From contig NZ_CP082164.1 of NCBI RefSeq assembly GCF_023101685.1, positions 7,688,001-7,752,000 of the forward strand: a stretch of 64,000 bases of DNA. Direction: 5' to 3'. This document shows positions 18,572 through 27,563 of this stretch, piece by piece. The notes beneath the pieces were generated by a model. That model was not told where the DNA came from and did not search any database. It saw only the letters and a list, made by a program, of their open reading frames with translations. The translations under genes and the position numbers were made by a program. Every line of letters begins with the position of its first letter. Position 1 is the stretch's first letter. Origin of the DNA: Bradyrhizobium sp. 186. Its GTDB lineage: Bacteria > Pseudomonadota > Alphaproteobacteria > Rhizobiales > Xanthobacteraceae.

Positions 18572-18763
18572 ATGACTCTGAAATCAGCAGCATTTTTAAT
18601 GCATACGCTCGTGGTGGCCGCCATTGTTTCGCAGACCAGCGGTTCCATCGCCAGCAATCAGACCGCTGACACGGCGGCTTCAAATCAGGCGAGAACCAAT
18701 CAACCCCCACCCGCGCCGATAGTGGTCGCGCAAGGGCGCTGCTTCAACGGCAGGTGCTACTAA
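18572..18763 (+). CDS. Small secreted protein
   Basis: 63 aa. It starts MTLKSAAFLMHTLVVAAIVS, a signal peptide-like segment, with likely cleavage near SQTSGSIA. The mature part is short, rich in Asn, Gln, Thr, Ala and Pro, and ends in GRCFNGRCY with two cysteines four residues apart. CAGAGGAG lies 7 bases before the ATG. No family recognised. The cysteine-containing tail could form a disulfide or attach to something in the periplasm. It lies 55 bases before a large membrane-protein gene. Confidence 0.65.
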   Translation: MTLKSAAFLMHTLVVAAIVSQTSGSIASNQTADTAASNQARTNQPPPAPIVVAQGRCFNGRCY

Positions 18764-18818
18764 TTGGCCGAACTGATAACTTATCCGGACCGTTGTGCGT
18801 GCGTGATGGAGAATGGCC

Positions 18819-20591
18819 ATGCCTACGCTTCCCATGAAGCTTGGAGTGCCGCTGGACCAAATGAGCGTGGTTTTCTTTGCGTCCCTCGCTCTCGCGGTTT
18901 GGCTCATCTACGTGTTCTGCCAGCGCAAATTCGCCGAACGCAGCGTCACCGGAAGCGGTGATTTCATCTATCAGATGTTGCCGCGTCAACTGGCAACGCG
19001 TGAGGAATATTCGCACGGCTTCCTGATCTATTTCGGATCGATGGCTACAATTCTGGTGATGCTGTCGCTGCTGGGGGCAAACAACCTCGAGCAGCTGGGC
19101 GTCACGCTCCCGAAGCATCTCAGCTACTTGGGAGTTCCGCTCGCCCTCGCGTTCGTGCTGATGGGGGCGCTGCCGAACGTCCCGGGCCTCATGCGGATCG
19201 AGACATATATGCGCCAGTATGCGCATGAGCGCGCCTACATTCCGGATGCCGCACGCGCCACAGCAGAGCGGATCGCCACCGCGGACTTCGATTTCACCTC
19301 CTACGCGGGAGAGGCGCTTCGATCGCCAGAAATGCGCGGCATCCTGCTTGAAGACTTCACGCGATCACGCCACACGCTCGAGCATAACTGGGCGCGGCTT
19401 TGCTGCCTCGTCTTCGCCCTGAAATCCTATCGAATGGAAGGCTTCACCGGCGCCCTCGATGCGAGCCTCTTGCAGGATTACCGGAGCGATCTGGATCTCA
19501 TCGAGAGCCAAAAAAAATCCATGGAAGCCCAGGTGGCGGACTATCGGAGCGCGCGGGAAAGCGATCCATATTACACGAACGAAGAGCTTCGCCGCTGCGT
19601 CGTGGATAATTTGCGCAAGCTCTACATCCTGCTCGGATGTGCGGTACGGCTGAAGACGCAGCCCAACGACGATATCGACCTGGCACTACGCCCGTTTGGC
19701 GTCATGCTCAAACGCACGCTGCGCCCCCCGGGCACAGGCGACTTACAGCTCGTCAGTCTGACGGCTATCGCAATGAGCGTCATCTTGCTGGGCCTCGCCG
19801 CTGACGGGCTTGGCCAGCTCGGCCTGTGGACGACGTCGCCCGTCTTTCCACAAACAGTGATGCAGCCTTTCTGGGATGCCGCAGCGACGTTCGTGCCGTA
19901 CGCAACTGCGATCATCGTGGCCGATCTCGTGCGCAGACGCGCGATCGACAAGGGACGATGGTTTGTCACCTCGGGCCAGCGCCAACACGCAAGCGGAGCC
20001 AACTATGTCCGGGTGGCTGTGATTTGCGGCATCGCAGGTTATCTTGCTCTCATTGTCTGGGGACTTACCCAGGGCCCCCCAACGCAAGACAGCTTCAGAA
20101 TTGAGGTTCCCAGTGCCCTGCTCGCCATGGTTACGGGAGGGTTCTACGTCTTTCACCTTGACAATGCGGAGGCCGGTCAGCGCCCGTCTCGTGCGTGGGA
20201 GCTTGGCTCCGAGACTGTCCTCACGGGGCTCTGCGGGCTCATCGCCGCCTGCGCCACATGGCAGATCATTCTGGGCACCGCAGGTGCGGCAATGGACAGA
20301 ATTATCCTCACCACCCTGATCAATGCCGCAGTGGGGTTCGCACTTGCCTGGTACATCCCGCAAGCCGCGGCCGCACTCCGCGACGATCCGCTGGTCGAGG
20401 AAAGCAAAGAACGCGTGCGCGCGCTGCAAACGGCGGCCCAGGCTCGGTTGGGTGGCGCGGCGCCAGTCTGGCTCGATCAGCAGCATCCTGCGCTTGACGG
20501 CACTTCGCCCCGCCTCGCTGCCGCCGCGGGCGTAGACGGGTTCGAGCGCGCAATCAGCTTGCTGCAACGTCCACAGTCTCTGACCGCCTGA
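18819..20591 (+). CDS. Large multi-pass membrane protein of unknown function
   Basis: 590 aa from ATG 18819 (MPTLPMKLGVPLDQM), preferred over the ATG at 18813 because GATGGAGA is correctly spaced only for the later codon. Three N-terminal hydrophobic segments (around residues 15-35, 65-85 and 105-125) precede a roughly 200-residue soluble helical domain rich in charged residues (about 125-310), with QKKSMEAQVADYRSARE-like coiled-coil character. About seven further membrane segments follow, and the C-terminus is soluble. No recognised domain, no nucleotide-binding motif. It may work with the small secreted protein encoded just upstream; this is inference from adjacency only. Confidence 0.8.
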   Translation: MPTLPMKLGVPLDQMSVVFFASLALAVWLIYVFCQRKFAERSVTGSGDFIYQMLPRQLATREEYSHGFLIYFGSMATILVMLSLLGANNLEQLGVTLPKHLSYLGVPLALAFVLMGALPNVPGLMRIETYMRQYAHERAYIPDAARATAERIATADFDFTSYAGEALRSPEMRGILLEDFTRSRHTLEHNWARLCCLVFALKSYRMEGFTGALDASLLQDYRSDLDLIESQKKSMEAQVADYRSARESDPYYTNEELRRCVVDNLRKLYILLGCAVRLKTQPNDDIDLALRPFGVMLKRTLRPPGTGDLQLVSLTAIAMSVILLGLAADGLGQLGLWTTSPVFPQTVMQPFWDAAATFVPYATAIIVADLVRRRAIDKGRWFVTSGQRQHASGANYVRVAVICGIAGYLALIVWGLTQGPPTQDSFRIEVPSALLAMVTGGFYVFHLDNAEAGQRPSRAWELGSETVLTGLCGLIAACATWQIILGTAGAAMDRIILTTLINAAVGFALAWYIPQAAAALRDDPLVEESKERVRALQTAAQARLGGAAPVWLDQQHPALDGTSPRLAAAAGVDGFERAISLLQRPQSLTA

Positions 20592-20750
20592 GCCTGTCGC
20601 CTTCGCCAAGCCGGATCGGGATTGCCCGTCCGAGCTTGTCGGAGGCTTCCGGCATGGTTTGGCGAGGCCGAGAGCCCGATCAGCCATGCCGCGCGGACAG
20701 TCCCGCTGCCCGATCCAAATCGGCCGTGGACCCGCCCTGAAATTCGTTGC

Positions 20751-20772
20751 AAAAAGGCGCTCCCGAGGCGCC
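20751..20772 (-). terminator. Terminator of tRNA-Pro
   Basis: On the minus strand GGCGCCTCGGGAGCGCC is followed by TTTTTG, a G+C-rich 5-6 bp hairpin with a short T run, about 50 bases downstream of the tRNA 3' end. Confidence 0.65.
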
Positions 20773-20820
20773 GGCGGCCGGTCCGCCAAGCCTTTAGGAA
20801 AACGTCGACTTTTGGAAGAA

Positions 20821-20897
20821 TGGTCGGAGTGGCAGGATTCGAACCTGCGACCCCTGCGTCCCGAACGCAGTGCTCTACCGGGCTGAGCCACACTCCG
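20821..20897 (-). tRNA. tRNA-Pro (CGG anticodon)
   Basis: 77 nt with encoded CCA. Acceptor arms CGGAGTG / CACTCCG pair perfectly with discriminator A. The anticodon stem CTGCG / CGCAG encloses the loop TTCGGGA, giving anticodon CGG (proline, codon CCG). The T arm GCAGGTTCGAATCCTGC is canonical. No integrase gene or att-like duplication is seen nearby. Confidence 0.95.
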
Positions 20898-20965
20898 ACA
20901 AGAGGCCGGCTTATAGCGTCGGGCTTGGCGCACCGCAAGCGGCCGATTTGAGGAATTTCGTCCCA

Positions 20966-21955
20966 GTGAAAACGGGTCTTGAAACGCTGATTTTGCCGGC
21001 CGGCCAGGCCGCCGCCGAAACCGCCGCCCGGCGGCTGGCCGCGGGCGGGCTGGTCGCGTTCCCAACCGAGACGGTCTACGGGCTCGGGGCGGACGCCGCC
21101 AATGCCACCGCGATCGCCCATCTCTATGCCGCCAAGGGGCGGCCGGCCTTCAATCCGCTGATCGCACATGTCGCGGACCTCGCCGCGGCCCGCCGGATCG
21201 GCCGGTTCGACGTGTGCGCCTTGCGGCTCGCGGAGGCGTTCTGGCCGGGGCCGCTGACGCTGGTGGTGCCCAAGACCGAAGGCTGCCCGGTGGCCGATCT
21301 CGCCACCGCGGGCCTCGATACCGTCGCGATCCGCATCCCCGCCCACCCGGTGGCGCAGGCGATCCTGCGCGCCTTCGGCGGGGCGGTGGTCGCGCCGTCT
21401 GCCAACATCTCGGGCCATGTCTCGCCGACGCTGGCCGCCCATGTCGAGAGCGACCTTGCGGGACGCATTGACCTGATCGTCGACGGCGGGCCGGTCGAAG
21501 TGGGCGTCGAATCGACCATTGTCGGCTGCTTCGAGGCGCCGATGCTGCTGCGTCCCGGCGGGCTGTCGCGCGACCGGATCGAGGCCGTGCTCAGCGCACC
21601 GCTGGCGCGCCCGCCCGCGGAGGCCGAGAGCGACGACAGCCAGCCGCTGGCGCCCGGCATGCTGGCCTCGCACTACGCGCCACGGGCCGGCGTGCGGCTT
21701 AATGCGCGCGACGTCGCTCCGGGCGAAGCGCTGCTGGCGTTCGGCCCTGAGCGGTTACCCGGCCTTGACGCCGCGTCGAACGTCATGAATTTGTCGCCCA
21801 CCGGTGATCTCGATGAAGCCGCCGCCAATCTGTTCGGCTATCTTCGCGCCCTCGATGCGAAGGGGCCGCGGACAATCACGGTGATGGCGATCCCCGAAGA
21901 AGGTTTAGGCGAAGCGATCAACGACCGGCTGCGCCGGGCCGCCGTTGCGCGGTAA
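20966..21955 (+). CDS. L-threonylcarbamoyladenylate synthase (Sua5 type)
   Basis: 329 aa from a GTG at 20966; longer in-frame starts run into the tRNA gene. It makes threonylcarbamoyl-AMP from threonine, bicarbonate and ATP for the t6A37 modification of ANN-decoding tRNAs. The YrdC domain shows LVAFPTETVYGLGADA (about residues 30-45), KGRPAFNPL, SANISG and the VESTIVGC strand. A C-terminal Sua5 domain follows (GMLASHYAPRAGV linker), marking the long Sua5 form rather than short TsaC. It starts 68 bases from the divergent tRNA-Pro. Confidence 0.88.
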   Translation: MKTGLETLILPAGQAAAETAARRLAAGGLVAFPTETVYGLGADAANATAIAHLYAAKGRPAFNPLIAHVADLAAARRIGRFDVCALRLAEAFWPGPLTLVVPKTEGCPVADLATAGLDTVAIRIPAHPVAQAILRAFGGAVVAPSANISGHVSPTLAAHVESDLAGRIDLIVDGGPVEVGVESTIVGCFEAPMLLRPGGLSRDRIEAVLSAPLARPPAEAESDDSQPLAPGMLASHYAPRAGVRLNARDVAPGEALLAFGPERLPGLDAASNVMNLSPTGDLDEAAANLFGYLRALDAKGPRTITVMAIPEEGLGEAINDRLRRAAVAR

Positions 21956-21973
21956 AGCAAGAGTCGAGAGGAC

Positions 21974-23401
21974 ATGAACGTCAATAAGCCAACCACCCCT
22001 CCGCTTGCGCCCGAGCTGATCGAACAATTCCGCAAGATCGTCGGCGACCGGCACGCGATCACCGATGCGGCCGACATCGAGGCCTACGTCACCGAAGAGC
22101 GCAATCTGTTCCACGGCCGCTCGCCGCTGGTGCTGCGCCCGGGCTCGACCACGGAAGTCTCTGAAATCTGCAAGCTCGCCTCCGCGCACAGAATCGCGCT
22201 GGTGCCGCAGGGCGGCAACACCGGACTTGTCGGCGGCCAGACGCCGCACAATGGCGAAGTCGTGGTGTCGCTGCGCCGGCTCGATGAGATCCGCGAGGTC
22301 GACACCGCCTCCAACACCATGACCTGCGAGGCCGGCGTGGTGCTGCAAATCGCGCAACAGAAGGCGGCCGATGTCGACCGGCTGTTTCCGCTGTCGCTGG
22401 GCGCGGAAGGAAGCTGCACCATCGGCGGCAATCTCTCGACTAATGCCGGCGGCACGGCGGCGCTCGCCTATGGCGTGGCGCGCGAGATGGCGCTGGGGCT
22501 CGAGGTGGTACTGGCCGACGGGCGCGTGCTCAACGTGCTGTCGAAGCTGAAGAAGGACAATACCGGCTACAATCTGCACAACCTCTTCATCGGCGCGGAA
22601 GGCACGCTCGGCATCATCACGGCGGCGACGCTCAAGCTGTTTCCGAAGCCGCGAGCGATCGAGACCGCCTTCGTCGGGCTGAAGTCGCCTACGGCGGCGC
22701 TGAAACTGCTCACGATGGCGCAGGGCGAGGCCGCCAATGCGCTGACGAGCTTTGAGCTGCTGTCGGAAACGGCGGTCGACTTCTCGATCCGTCACGGCAT
22801 CGACGTGCGCGATCCGCTCGAACAGAAGCATCCCTGGTACGTGCTGATGGAATTGTCCTCACCTAGCGATGATGCACGTGCGCCGCTGGAATCGATCCTC
22901 GGCCGCGCCATGGAGGAGGACATCGTCGACGACGCCGTGATCGCGGCCAATCTCACCCAGCGCGCGGGCTTCTGGAAGCTGCGCGACGAGATGTCTTCGG
23001 CGCAGAAGCCCGAGGGCGGCTCGATCAAGCACGACATCTCCGTGCCCGTCGCCGCCGTGCCTGCCTTCATCACGGAGGCCAATGCCGCCGTGGTGAAGCT
23101 GATCCCCGGTGCACGACCGGTGCCGTTCGGCCATCTCGGCGACGGCAATCTGCACTACAATGTCAGCCAGCCCGTCGGCGCCAACACCGCGGATTACCTC
23201 GCGCGCTGGCACGAGATGAACGCGGTGGTGTTCGAGATCGTGCTGCGCATGGGCGGCTCGATCTCGGCTGAGCACGGCATCGGCGTGCTCAAGCGTGACG
23301 AACTGCCAGACGTGAAGGACAAGACCGCGATCGAGCTGATGCGATCGATCAAGGCGATGCTCGATCCGCTTGGAATCATGAATCCGGGAAAGGTGCTGTG
23401 A
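21974..23401 (+). CDS. FAD-linked 2-hydroxyacid dehydrogenase (D2HGDH/GlcD-like)
   Basis: 475 aa. The N-terminal FAD-binding (PCMH) domain contains VPQGGNTGLVGGQTP (about residues 75-89), SLGAEGSCTIGGNLSTNAGG and FIGAEGTLGIIT. The C-terminal FAD-oxidase domain contains PFGHLGDGNLHYNV and SISAEHGIGVLKRDEL. These fit D-2-hydroxyglutarate dehydrogenase and related D-lactate or glycolate oxidase subunits, which pass electrons to a flavoprotein or quinone. It is 18 bases after the sua5 gene and its stop overlaps the next start (GTGA). The precise substrate cannot be told from sequence alone. Confidence 0.88.
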   Translation: MNVNKPTTPPLAPELIEQFRKIVGDRHAITDAADIEAYVTEERNLFHGRSPLVLRPGSTTEVSEICKLASAHRIALVPQGGNTGLVGGQTPHNGEVVVSLRRLDEIREVDTASNTMTCEAGVVLQIAQQKAADVDRLFPLSLGAEGSCTIGGNLSTNAGGTAALAYGVAREMALGLEVVLADGRVLNVLSKLKKDNTGYNLHNLFIGAEGTLGIITAATLKLFPKPRAIETAFVGLKSPTAALKLLTMAQGEAANALTSFELLSETAVDFSIRHGIDVRDPLEQKHPWYVLMELSSPSDDARAPLESILGRAMEEDIVDDAVIAANLTQRAGFWKLRDEMSSAQKPEGGSIKHDISVPVAAVPAFITEANAAVVKLIPGARPVPFGHLGDGNLHYNVSQPVGANTADYLARWHEMNAVVFEIVLRMGGSISAEHGIGVLKRDELPDVKDKTAIELMRSIKAMLDPLGIMNPGKVL

Positions 23402-23847
23402 ACGAAGCTGTCTCCCCGCTCGCGGTCGCAGTGATCACGGATGCCGACGTCGAGCCTGTCGTTGCGCTGTGGCAGCGCTGCGGCCTGACGCGCCCCTGGA
23501 ACGATCCGCACGCCGACATCGCGCTGGCGCGGCGGCGCGACAATTCGACGATCCTGATCGGCCGCGACGGCGGCGCGATCGTCGCGACCGTCATGGTCGG
23601 CCATGACGGCCATCGCGGCTGGGTCTATTACGTCGCGGTCGATCCCGACTGCCGCAAGCGCGGTTTTGGCCGCGTCATCATGGCGTCCGTCGAAGACTGG
23701 CTGCGTCGGGCCGGCATTTTGAAACTGCAGCTCCTGGTCCGCCGCGAGAATGCGCAGGCCAATGCGTTCTACCAGTCGCTCGGCTTCGGGGAATCCACCT
23801 CGGTGATGTTCCAGAAGTGGCTCGACGGCCGGGATCCTACGCCTTAG
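23398..23847 (+). CDS. GNAT family N-acetyltransferase
   Basis: 149 aa starting at GTG 23398, overlapping the previous stop by four bases, so it is translationally coupled. The acetyl-CoA binding motif A is YVAVDPDCRKRGFGRVIMASVE (R-x-x-G-x-G/A), followed by motif B LQLLVRRENAQANAFYQSLGF. It resembles the YpeA-like GNAT group. Substrate unknown. Three unrelated-looking enzymes in a row (dehydrogenase, GNAT, Nudix) suggest one transcript. Confidence 0.85.
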   Translation: MNEAVSPLAVAVITDADVEPVVALWQRCGLTRPWNDPHADIALARRRDNSTILIGRDGGAIVATVMVGHDGHRGWVYYVAVDPDCRKRGFGRVIMASVEDWLRRAGILKLQLLVRRENAQANAFYQSLGFGESTSVMFQKWLDGRDPTP

Positions 23848-23867
23848 CCCTTATCTGGAAGATAGCC

Positions 23868-24449
23868 ATGACCATTTCCGACCGCGTCCGCATCAAGGAC
23901 GTCCGCGTGCTCTCGGACAACTGGACCGTCCTGAAAGAGACGACGTTCGAATACCGGCGGGCCGATGGCGAGTGGCAGACGCAGCACCGCGAAACCTATG
24001 AGCGCGACAACGCCGCAGCCGTGCTGCCCTACAATCGCGCACGGCGCACGGTGATCCTGGTGCGCCAGTTCCGTCTGCCGGCCTATATCCGCGGCTACGA
24101 CGATCTCTTGATCGAAGCCGCCGCTGGCGTGCTGGACGATGCCGCACCGGAGGTGCGCATCCGCGCCGAGGCCGAGGAGGAGACCGGTTATCGCCTGCAC
24201 CACGTCCACAAGGTGTTTGAGGCGTTCATGAGCCCCGGCGCCGTGACCGAGAAGCTGCACTTCTTCGTCGCCGAGTACGAGCCGGAGATGCGCATCAGCG
24301 ACGGCGGGGGCCTTGCCCATGAGGGCGAGGACATCGAGGTGCTGGAGCTCGGGATCGACGAGGCGCTGGCGATGATCATGGATGGGCGCATCATCGATGC
24401 CAAGACGATCATGCTGCTGCAATATGCGGCGCTGCATGTGTTTCGGTAG
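23868..24449 (+). CDS. NudK-like Nudix hydrolase
   Basis: 193 aa from ATG 23868, which has TGGAAG eight to nine bases upstream; the earlier in-frame ATG lies inside the GNAT gene. The Nudix box is the NudK variant GVLDDAAPEVRIRAEAEEET-GY. The region VILVRQFRLPAYIRGYDDLLIEAAAG and MSPGAVTEKLHFFVAEY are shared with GDP-mannose and ADP-ribose pyrophosphatases. It probably cleaves a nucleotide sugar to sugar phosphate and NMP. All box glutamates are present. Confidence 0.85.
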   Translation: MTISDRVRIKDVRVLSDNWTVLKETTFEYRRADGEWQTQHRETYERDNAAAVLPYNRARRTVILVRQFRLPAYIRGYDDLLIEAAAGVLDDAAPEVRIRAEAEEETGYRLHHVHKVFEAFMSPGAVTEKLHFFVAEYEPEMRISDGGGLAHEGEDIEVLELGIDEALAMIMDGRIIDAKTIMLLQYAALHVFR

Positions 24450-24554
24450 CCCCCACCCGGTCCGCAATTCTGGCCTGCGCGGCCATGGGGCCTGTTGAGC
24501 TGCCCGCCGACTATCTCTAGTCTGGCTGCAATAAGAACCAAGGAGACGCGCCCC

Positions 24555-25484
24555 ATGTCCGCTCTGCGCGACGACGAATTCGGCTTTGCGCCCGACTACG
24601 ACGCCCCCATCCCCTATATGCAGCGCACGCGCGACTATTACTCGGCGATCGGCTACACCACGGCGTATCGGTGGGCGCACTACCTCGAAGCGCCGTTCCA
24701 GCCGCTGAAGAAGAAGCTTTCGCAGTCCCGCGTGACCATCATCACCACGGCCGCGCCGTACGATCCGACCAAGGGCGACCAGGGACCGGGTGCGGCGTAT
24801 AATGGCAGCGCGAAGTTCTACCAGGTCTATGACGGCGACACGTCGAGCCAGCACGACCTTCGCATCTCGCATATCGGCTACGACCGCAAGCACACCAGCG
24901 CCACCGACAACGGCACCTGGTTTCCGTTGCCGCAGCTTCTGAAGGCAGGCGCCGCGGGGCGCATCGGCGAGGTTGCTCCGCGCTTCTTCGGCGCGCCCAC
25001 CAACCGCAGCCATCGCGTCACCCTCGACACCGATGCACCGGAGATTCTGGCACGCTGCCTCGCCGACAAGGTCGATGTCGCCGTGCTGGTACCGAACTGC
25101 CCGGTCTGCCATCAGACCACGGCGCTGGTGGCGCGGCATCTGGAGGCAGGCGGCATTCCGACCGTGGTGATGGGCTGCGCCAAGGACATCATCGAGCACG
25201 CCGCCGTGCCGCGCTTTTTGTTCAGCGACTTCCCGCTCGGCAATTCCGCCGGCAAGCCGCATGACGTCGCCTCCCAGGCGCAGACGCTCGAGCTGGCGCT
25301 GAAACTGCTGGAGACGGCGAGCGGCCCGCAAACGACCATGCAGTCGCCGCTGCGCTGGAGCGAGGACGCGTCCTGGAAGCTCGACTACAACAACGTCGCG
25401 CAGCTCTCGCCTGAAGAGCTGGCGCGCCGCCGCGCCGAATTCGACAAGCAGAAGGAGATCGCGCGCGGCAATCGCGCTGCCTGA
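24555..25484 (+). CDS. GrdB-like (glycine/sarcosine/betaine reductase B family) protein
   Basis: 309 aa starting behind AAGGAGA at ATG 24555. It resembles the catalytic region of selenoprotein B of clostridial glycine, sarcosine and betaine reductases, but the selenocysteine position is an ordinary Cys: VLVPNCPVCHQTTALVARHLE (Cys codons are TGC). Short GrdB-like proteins of this size are widespread in aerobic Proteobacteria; their reaction is unknown. A class III CoA-transferase gene follows after 36 bases, suggesting both act in one catabolic pathway. Confidence 0.75.
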   Translation: MSALRDDEFGFAPDYDAPIPYMQRTRDYYSAIGYTTAYRWAHYLEAPFQPLKKKLSQSRVTIITTAAPYDPTKGDQGPGAAYNGSAKFYQVYDGDTSSQHDLRISHIGYDRKHTSATDNGTWFPLPQLLKAGAAGRIGEVAPRFFGAPTNRSHRVTLDTDAPEILARCLADKVDVAVLVPNCPVCHQTTALVARHLEAGGIPTVVMGCAKDIIEHAAVPRFLFSDFPLGNSAGKPHDVASQAQTLELALKLLETASGPQTTMQSPLRWSEDASWKLDYNNVAQLSPEELARRRAEFDKQKEIARGNRAA

Positions 25485-25520
25485 CGTCCTCCAAGAACAA
25501 AAATTGACGGGGAGAGAGAC

Positions 25521-26714
25521 GTGACGCGACCGTTCGAGGGCGTAAAGATTTTGGACTTTACGCAAGTGCTGGCCGGCCCCTATGCGAGCTACCAGCTCGC
25601 GCTGCTCGGGGCCGAAATCATCAAGGTCGAGCGGCGCGAGGGCGAGGACATGCGCCGCACGCCGCTGTCGCGCGAATGGGCCGAGCGCGGACTCGCCCCG
25701 GCGTTCCAGGCCATCAACGGCAACAAGCGCAGCCTGACGCTCGATCTGCAAAAGCCCGATGCCGTCGCCATCGTGAAGAAGCTCGCAAGCCAGGTCGACG
25801 TCGTCATGGAGAATTTTCGCCCGGGCGTGATGGACAAGCTCGGCATCGGCTATGAGGCGCTGTCCGCGATCAACCCGAAGCTGATCTATTGCGCGGTGTC
25901 CGGCTTCGGCCAGACCGGCCCGGACCGCCTGCGCCCCGGCTATGACGGCAAGATGCAGGCGCTGTCAGGCATCATGGCGATCACCGGCCATCCCGAGACC
26001 GGGCCGACGCGCGCGGGCTTTGCGGTGTGCGACGTGCTGTCGGGCGCGACCGCCGCGTTCGGCGTATCGAGCGCGCTGTATCAACGCGACCGCACCGACG
26101 AGGGCCAATTCGTCGATGTCTCCATGCTGGAGGCAACACTGGCGTTTCTCTCAGGGCAAATCGCGGACTGGTCGGTCGCCGGCCATCGCCAGCAGCTTTC
26201 GGGCAACCAGGCCGTGAGCCGCAGGACCACGGCCAACCTGTTCAAATGCGGGGACGGCCACATCCTGCTCGCCGTCAACAACGAGAAGCAGTACCGCGCG
26301 CTGATGTCTGCGCTCGGCCGCGAGGATACGCTGTCAGATCCCCGCTTCGCCGACTGGTTTTCTCGCAACGAGAACGAGCCGGCACTGCGCGCCATTCTCG
26401 AAGAGGCACTCGCGGCAAAGCCGGCGCGCGAATGGGAGAGAATTCTGGAAGACGCCGGCGCGCCCTGTTCCAGCATCTGGACAATCGAGGAGGTGATCGA
26501 TCATCCGCAGATCGCGGCGCGTGGCGCGATCCAGGCGCTGGACACCCCCTACGGCCGCCTGCGCTTCGCCGGCAGCGGGTTCAAGCTCGCGCATGGCGGC
26601 GGCAGGCTGGATCGGATGGCGCCGGAGCTGGGCGCGGACACCGATGCAGTGCTGGGTGAGTTGGGGTTCGATGCGGCGGAGATCGCGGAGTTGCGAGACC
26701 GGAAGATTGTTTGA
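25521..26714 (+). CDS. Class III CoA-transferase (CaiB/BaiF type)
   Basis: 397 aa starting at GTG behind GGGGAGAGAGAC. It moves CoA between carboxylic acids. Family signatures: GVKILDFTQVLAGPYASYQLA (near the N-terminus), ADVVKVE-like GAEIIKVERREGEDMR, NKRSLTLDLQ, VVMENFRPGVMDKLGIGYE with the conserved Asp region further on, and YCAVSGFGQTGP. Length is normal for formyl-CoA, crotonobetainyl-CoA or succinyl-CoA transferases; the actual acids are unknown. Adjacent to the GrdB-like gene. Confidence 0.88.
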   Translation: MTRPFEGVKILDFTQVLAGPYASYQLALLGAEIIKVERREGEDMRRTPLSREWAERGLAPAFQAINGNKRSLTLDLQKPDAVAIVKKLASQVDVVMENFRPGVMDKLGIGYEALSAINPKLIYCAVSGFGQTGPDRLRPGYDGKMQALSGIMAITGHPETGPTRAGFAVCDVLSGATAAFGVSSALYQRDRTDEGQFVDVSMLEATLAFLSGQIADWSVAGHRQQLSGNQAVSRRTTANLFKCGDGHILLAVNNEKQYRALMSALGREDTLSDPRFADWFSRNENEPALRAILEEALAAKPAREWERILEDAGAPCSSIWTIEEVIDHPQIAARGAIQALDTPYGRLRFAGSGFKLAHGGGRLDRMAPELGADTDAVLGELGFDAAEIAELRDRKIV

Positions 26715-26745
26715 GAGGCCGCAAATTCCGGACGTGTAATCACAC

Positions 26746-27501
26746 CTAAAACAACGACCCCTGCCCGTCATCCGCCGATCCAGCCGCCGCCTTCCGCACC
26801 ATCTTCTTCTTCGGCACCTCCGCCTCCATTTCCTCCGCGCTGATCGGCAGCAACAGCTGCTCATCGTCATTGACGACGCGGTTGACGCGGGTGGAGACCG
26901 GGTGCCAGGCGAACTCGCCGATGCGCGGGGCGGCCATCAGCGGCAGCACGGCATCGACCTCGTTGCCGCGGGAATCGAGCCAGCGCTCGAAATCGCGCGG
27001 GCTGATGGTGACGGGCACGCGGTCATGCAGCGCAGCGAGATCCTCGCCCGCCGCCGCCGTGACGATTGCGACCGTGTCGAGCTCCTCGCCGTTCGGTCCG
27101 ACCCAGGTCTCGAACAATGCGGCGAAACCAAGCGGCTCGCCGTCGGCGCAATGGATGAAGAAGGGCTGCTTGCGGCCGTCGACCGCCTTCCATTCGTAAT
27201 AGCCGTCGGCCGGGATCAGGCCGCGACGGCGGCGAATCGCCTTCTTGAATGCGGGCTTCTCCAGCACCGTCTCCGAGCGGGCGTTGATCAGCAATGTAAA
27301 CCCGCGGGGATCCTTGACCCAGGTCGGCAGCAGGCCCCAGCGCATCAGGCGAAAATGCCGCGCGCCGTTCTCGACCAGCACGACCGGAATCGGTTGCGTC
27401 GGCGCCACATTGTACCGCGGCGGGAAGTTCGGCTGCTCGATATAGCCGAACAGTTGCCGCAAAGCCGCGGGGGCCGAAGTTATGACGAAGCGTCCGCACA
27501 T
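26746..27501 (-). CDS. SOS response-associated peptidase family protein (HMCES/YedK)
   Basis: 251 aa. The catalytic Cys2 is present right after the start: MCGRFVITSAPAAL. HMCES/YedK proteins form a stable thiazolidine crosslink with abasic sites in single-stranded DNA. Other conserved parts: YNVAPTQPIPVV, MRWGLLPTWVKD, INARSETVLEKPAFK, RRGLIPADGYYEW and the C-terminal WHPVSTRVN (catalytic His region). The C-terminal tail with KKKMVRKAAAGSADDGQG is extra and probably disordered. Its promoter lies in the 62-base gap to the divergent next gene. Confidence 0.9.
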   Translation of the reverse strand: MCGRFVITSAPAALRQLFGYIEQPNFPPRYNVAPTQPIPVVLVENGARHFRLMRWGLLPTWVKDPRGFTLLINARSETVLEKPAFKKAIRRRRGLIPADGYYEWKAVDGRKQPFFIHCADGEPLGFAALFETWVGPNGEELDTVAIVTAAAGEDLAALHDRVPVTISPRDFERWLDSRGNEVDAVLPLMAAPRIGEFAWHPVSTRVNRVVNDDEQLLLPISAEEMEAEVPKKKMVRKAAAGSADDGQGSLF

Positions 27502-27563
27502 CCTTGGGGCCTATATAGGGTCCGTTCAGGTCCTTTTAACCCCGAACGTTAACACTGCGGCAG

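Noticed and set aside
20821..20897. tRNA-Pro as integration site of a genomic island
   Set aside because: No integrase, no repeat of the tRNA 3' end nearby, and the flanking genes are housekeeping-like.
24555..25484. Possible selenoprotein in the GrdB-like gene
   Set aside because: The active-site codons are TGC, not TGA, and no in-frame TGA or following hairpin was seen.
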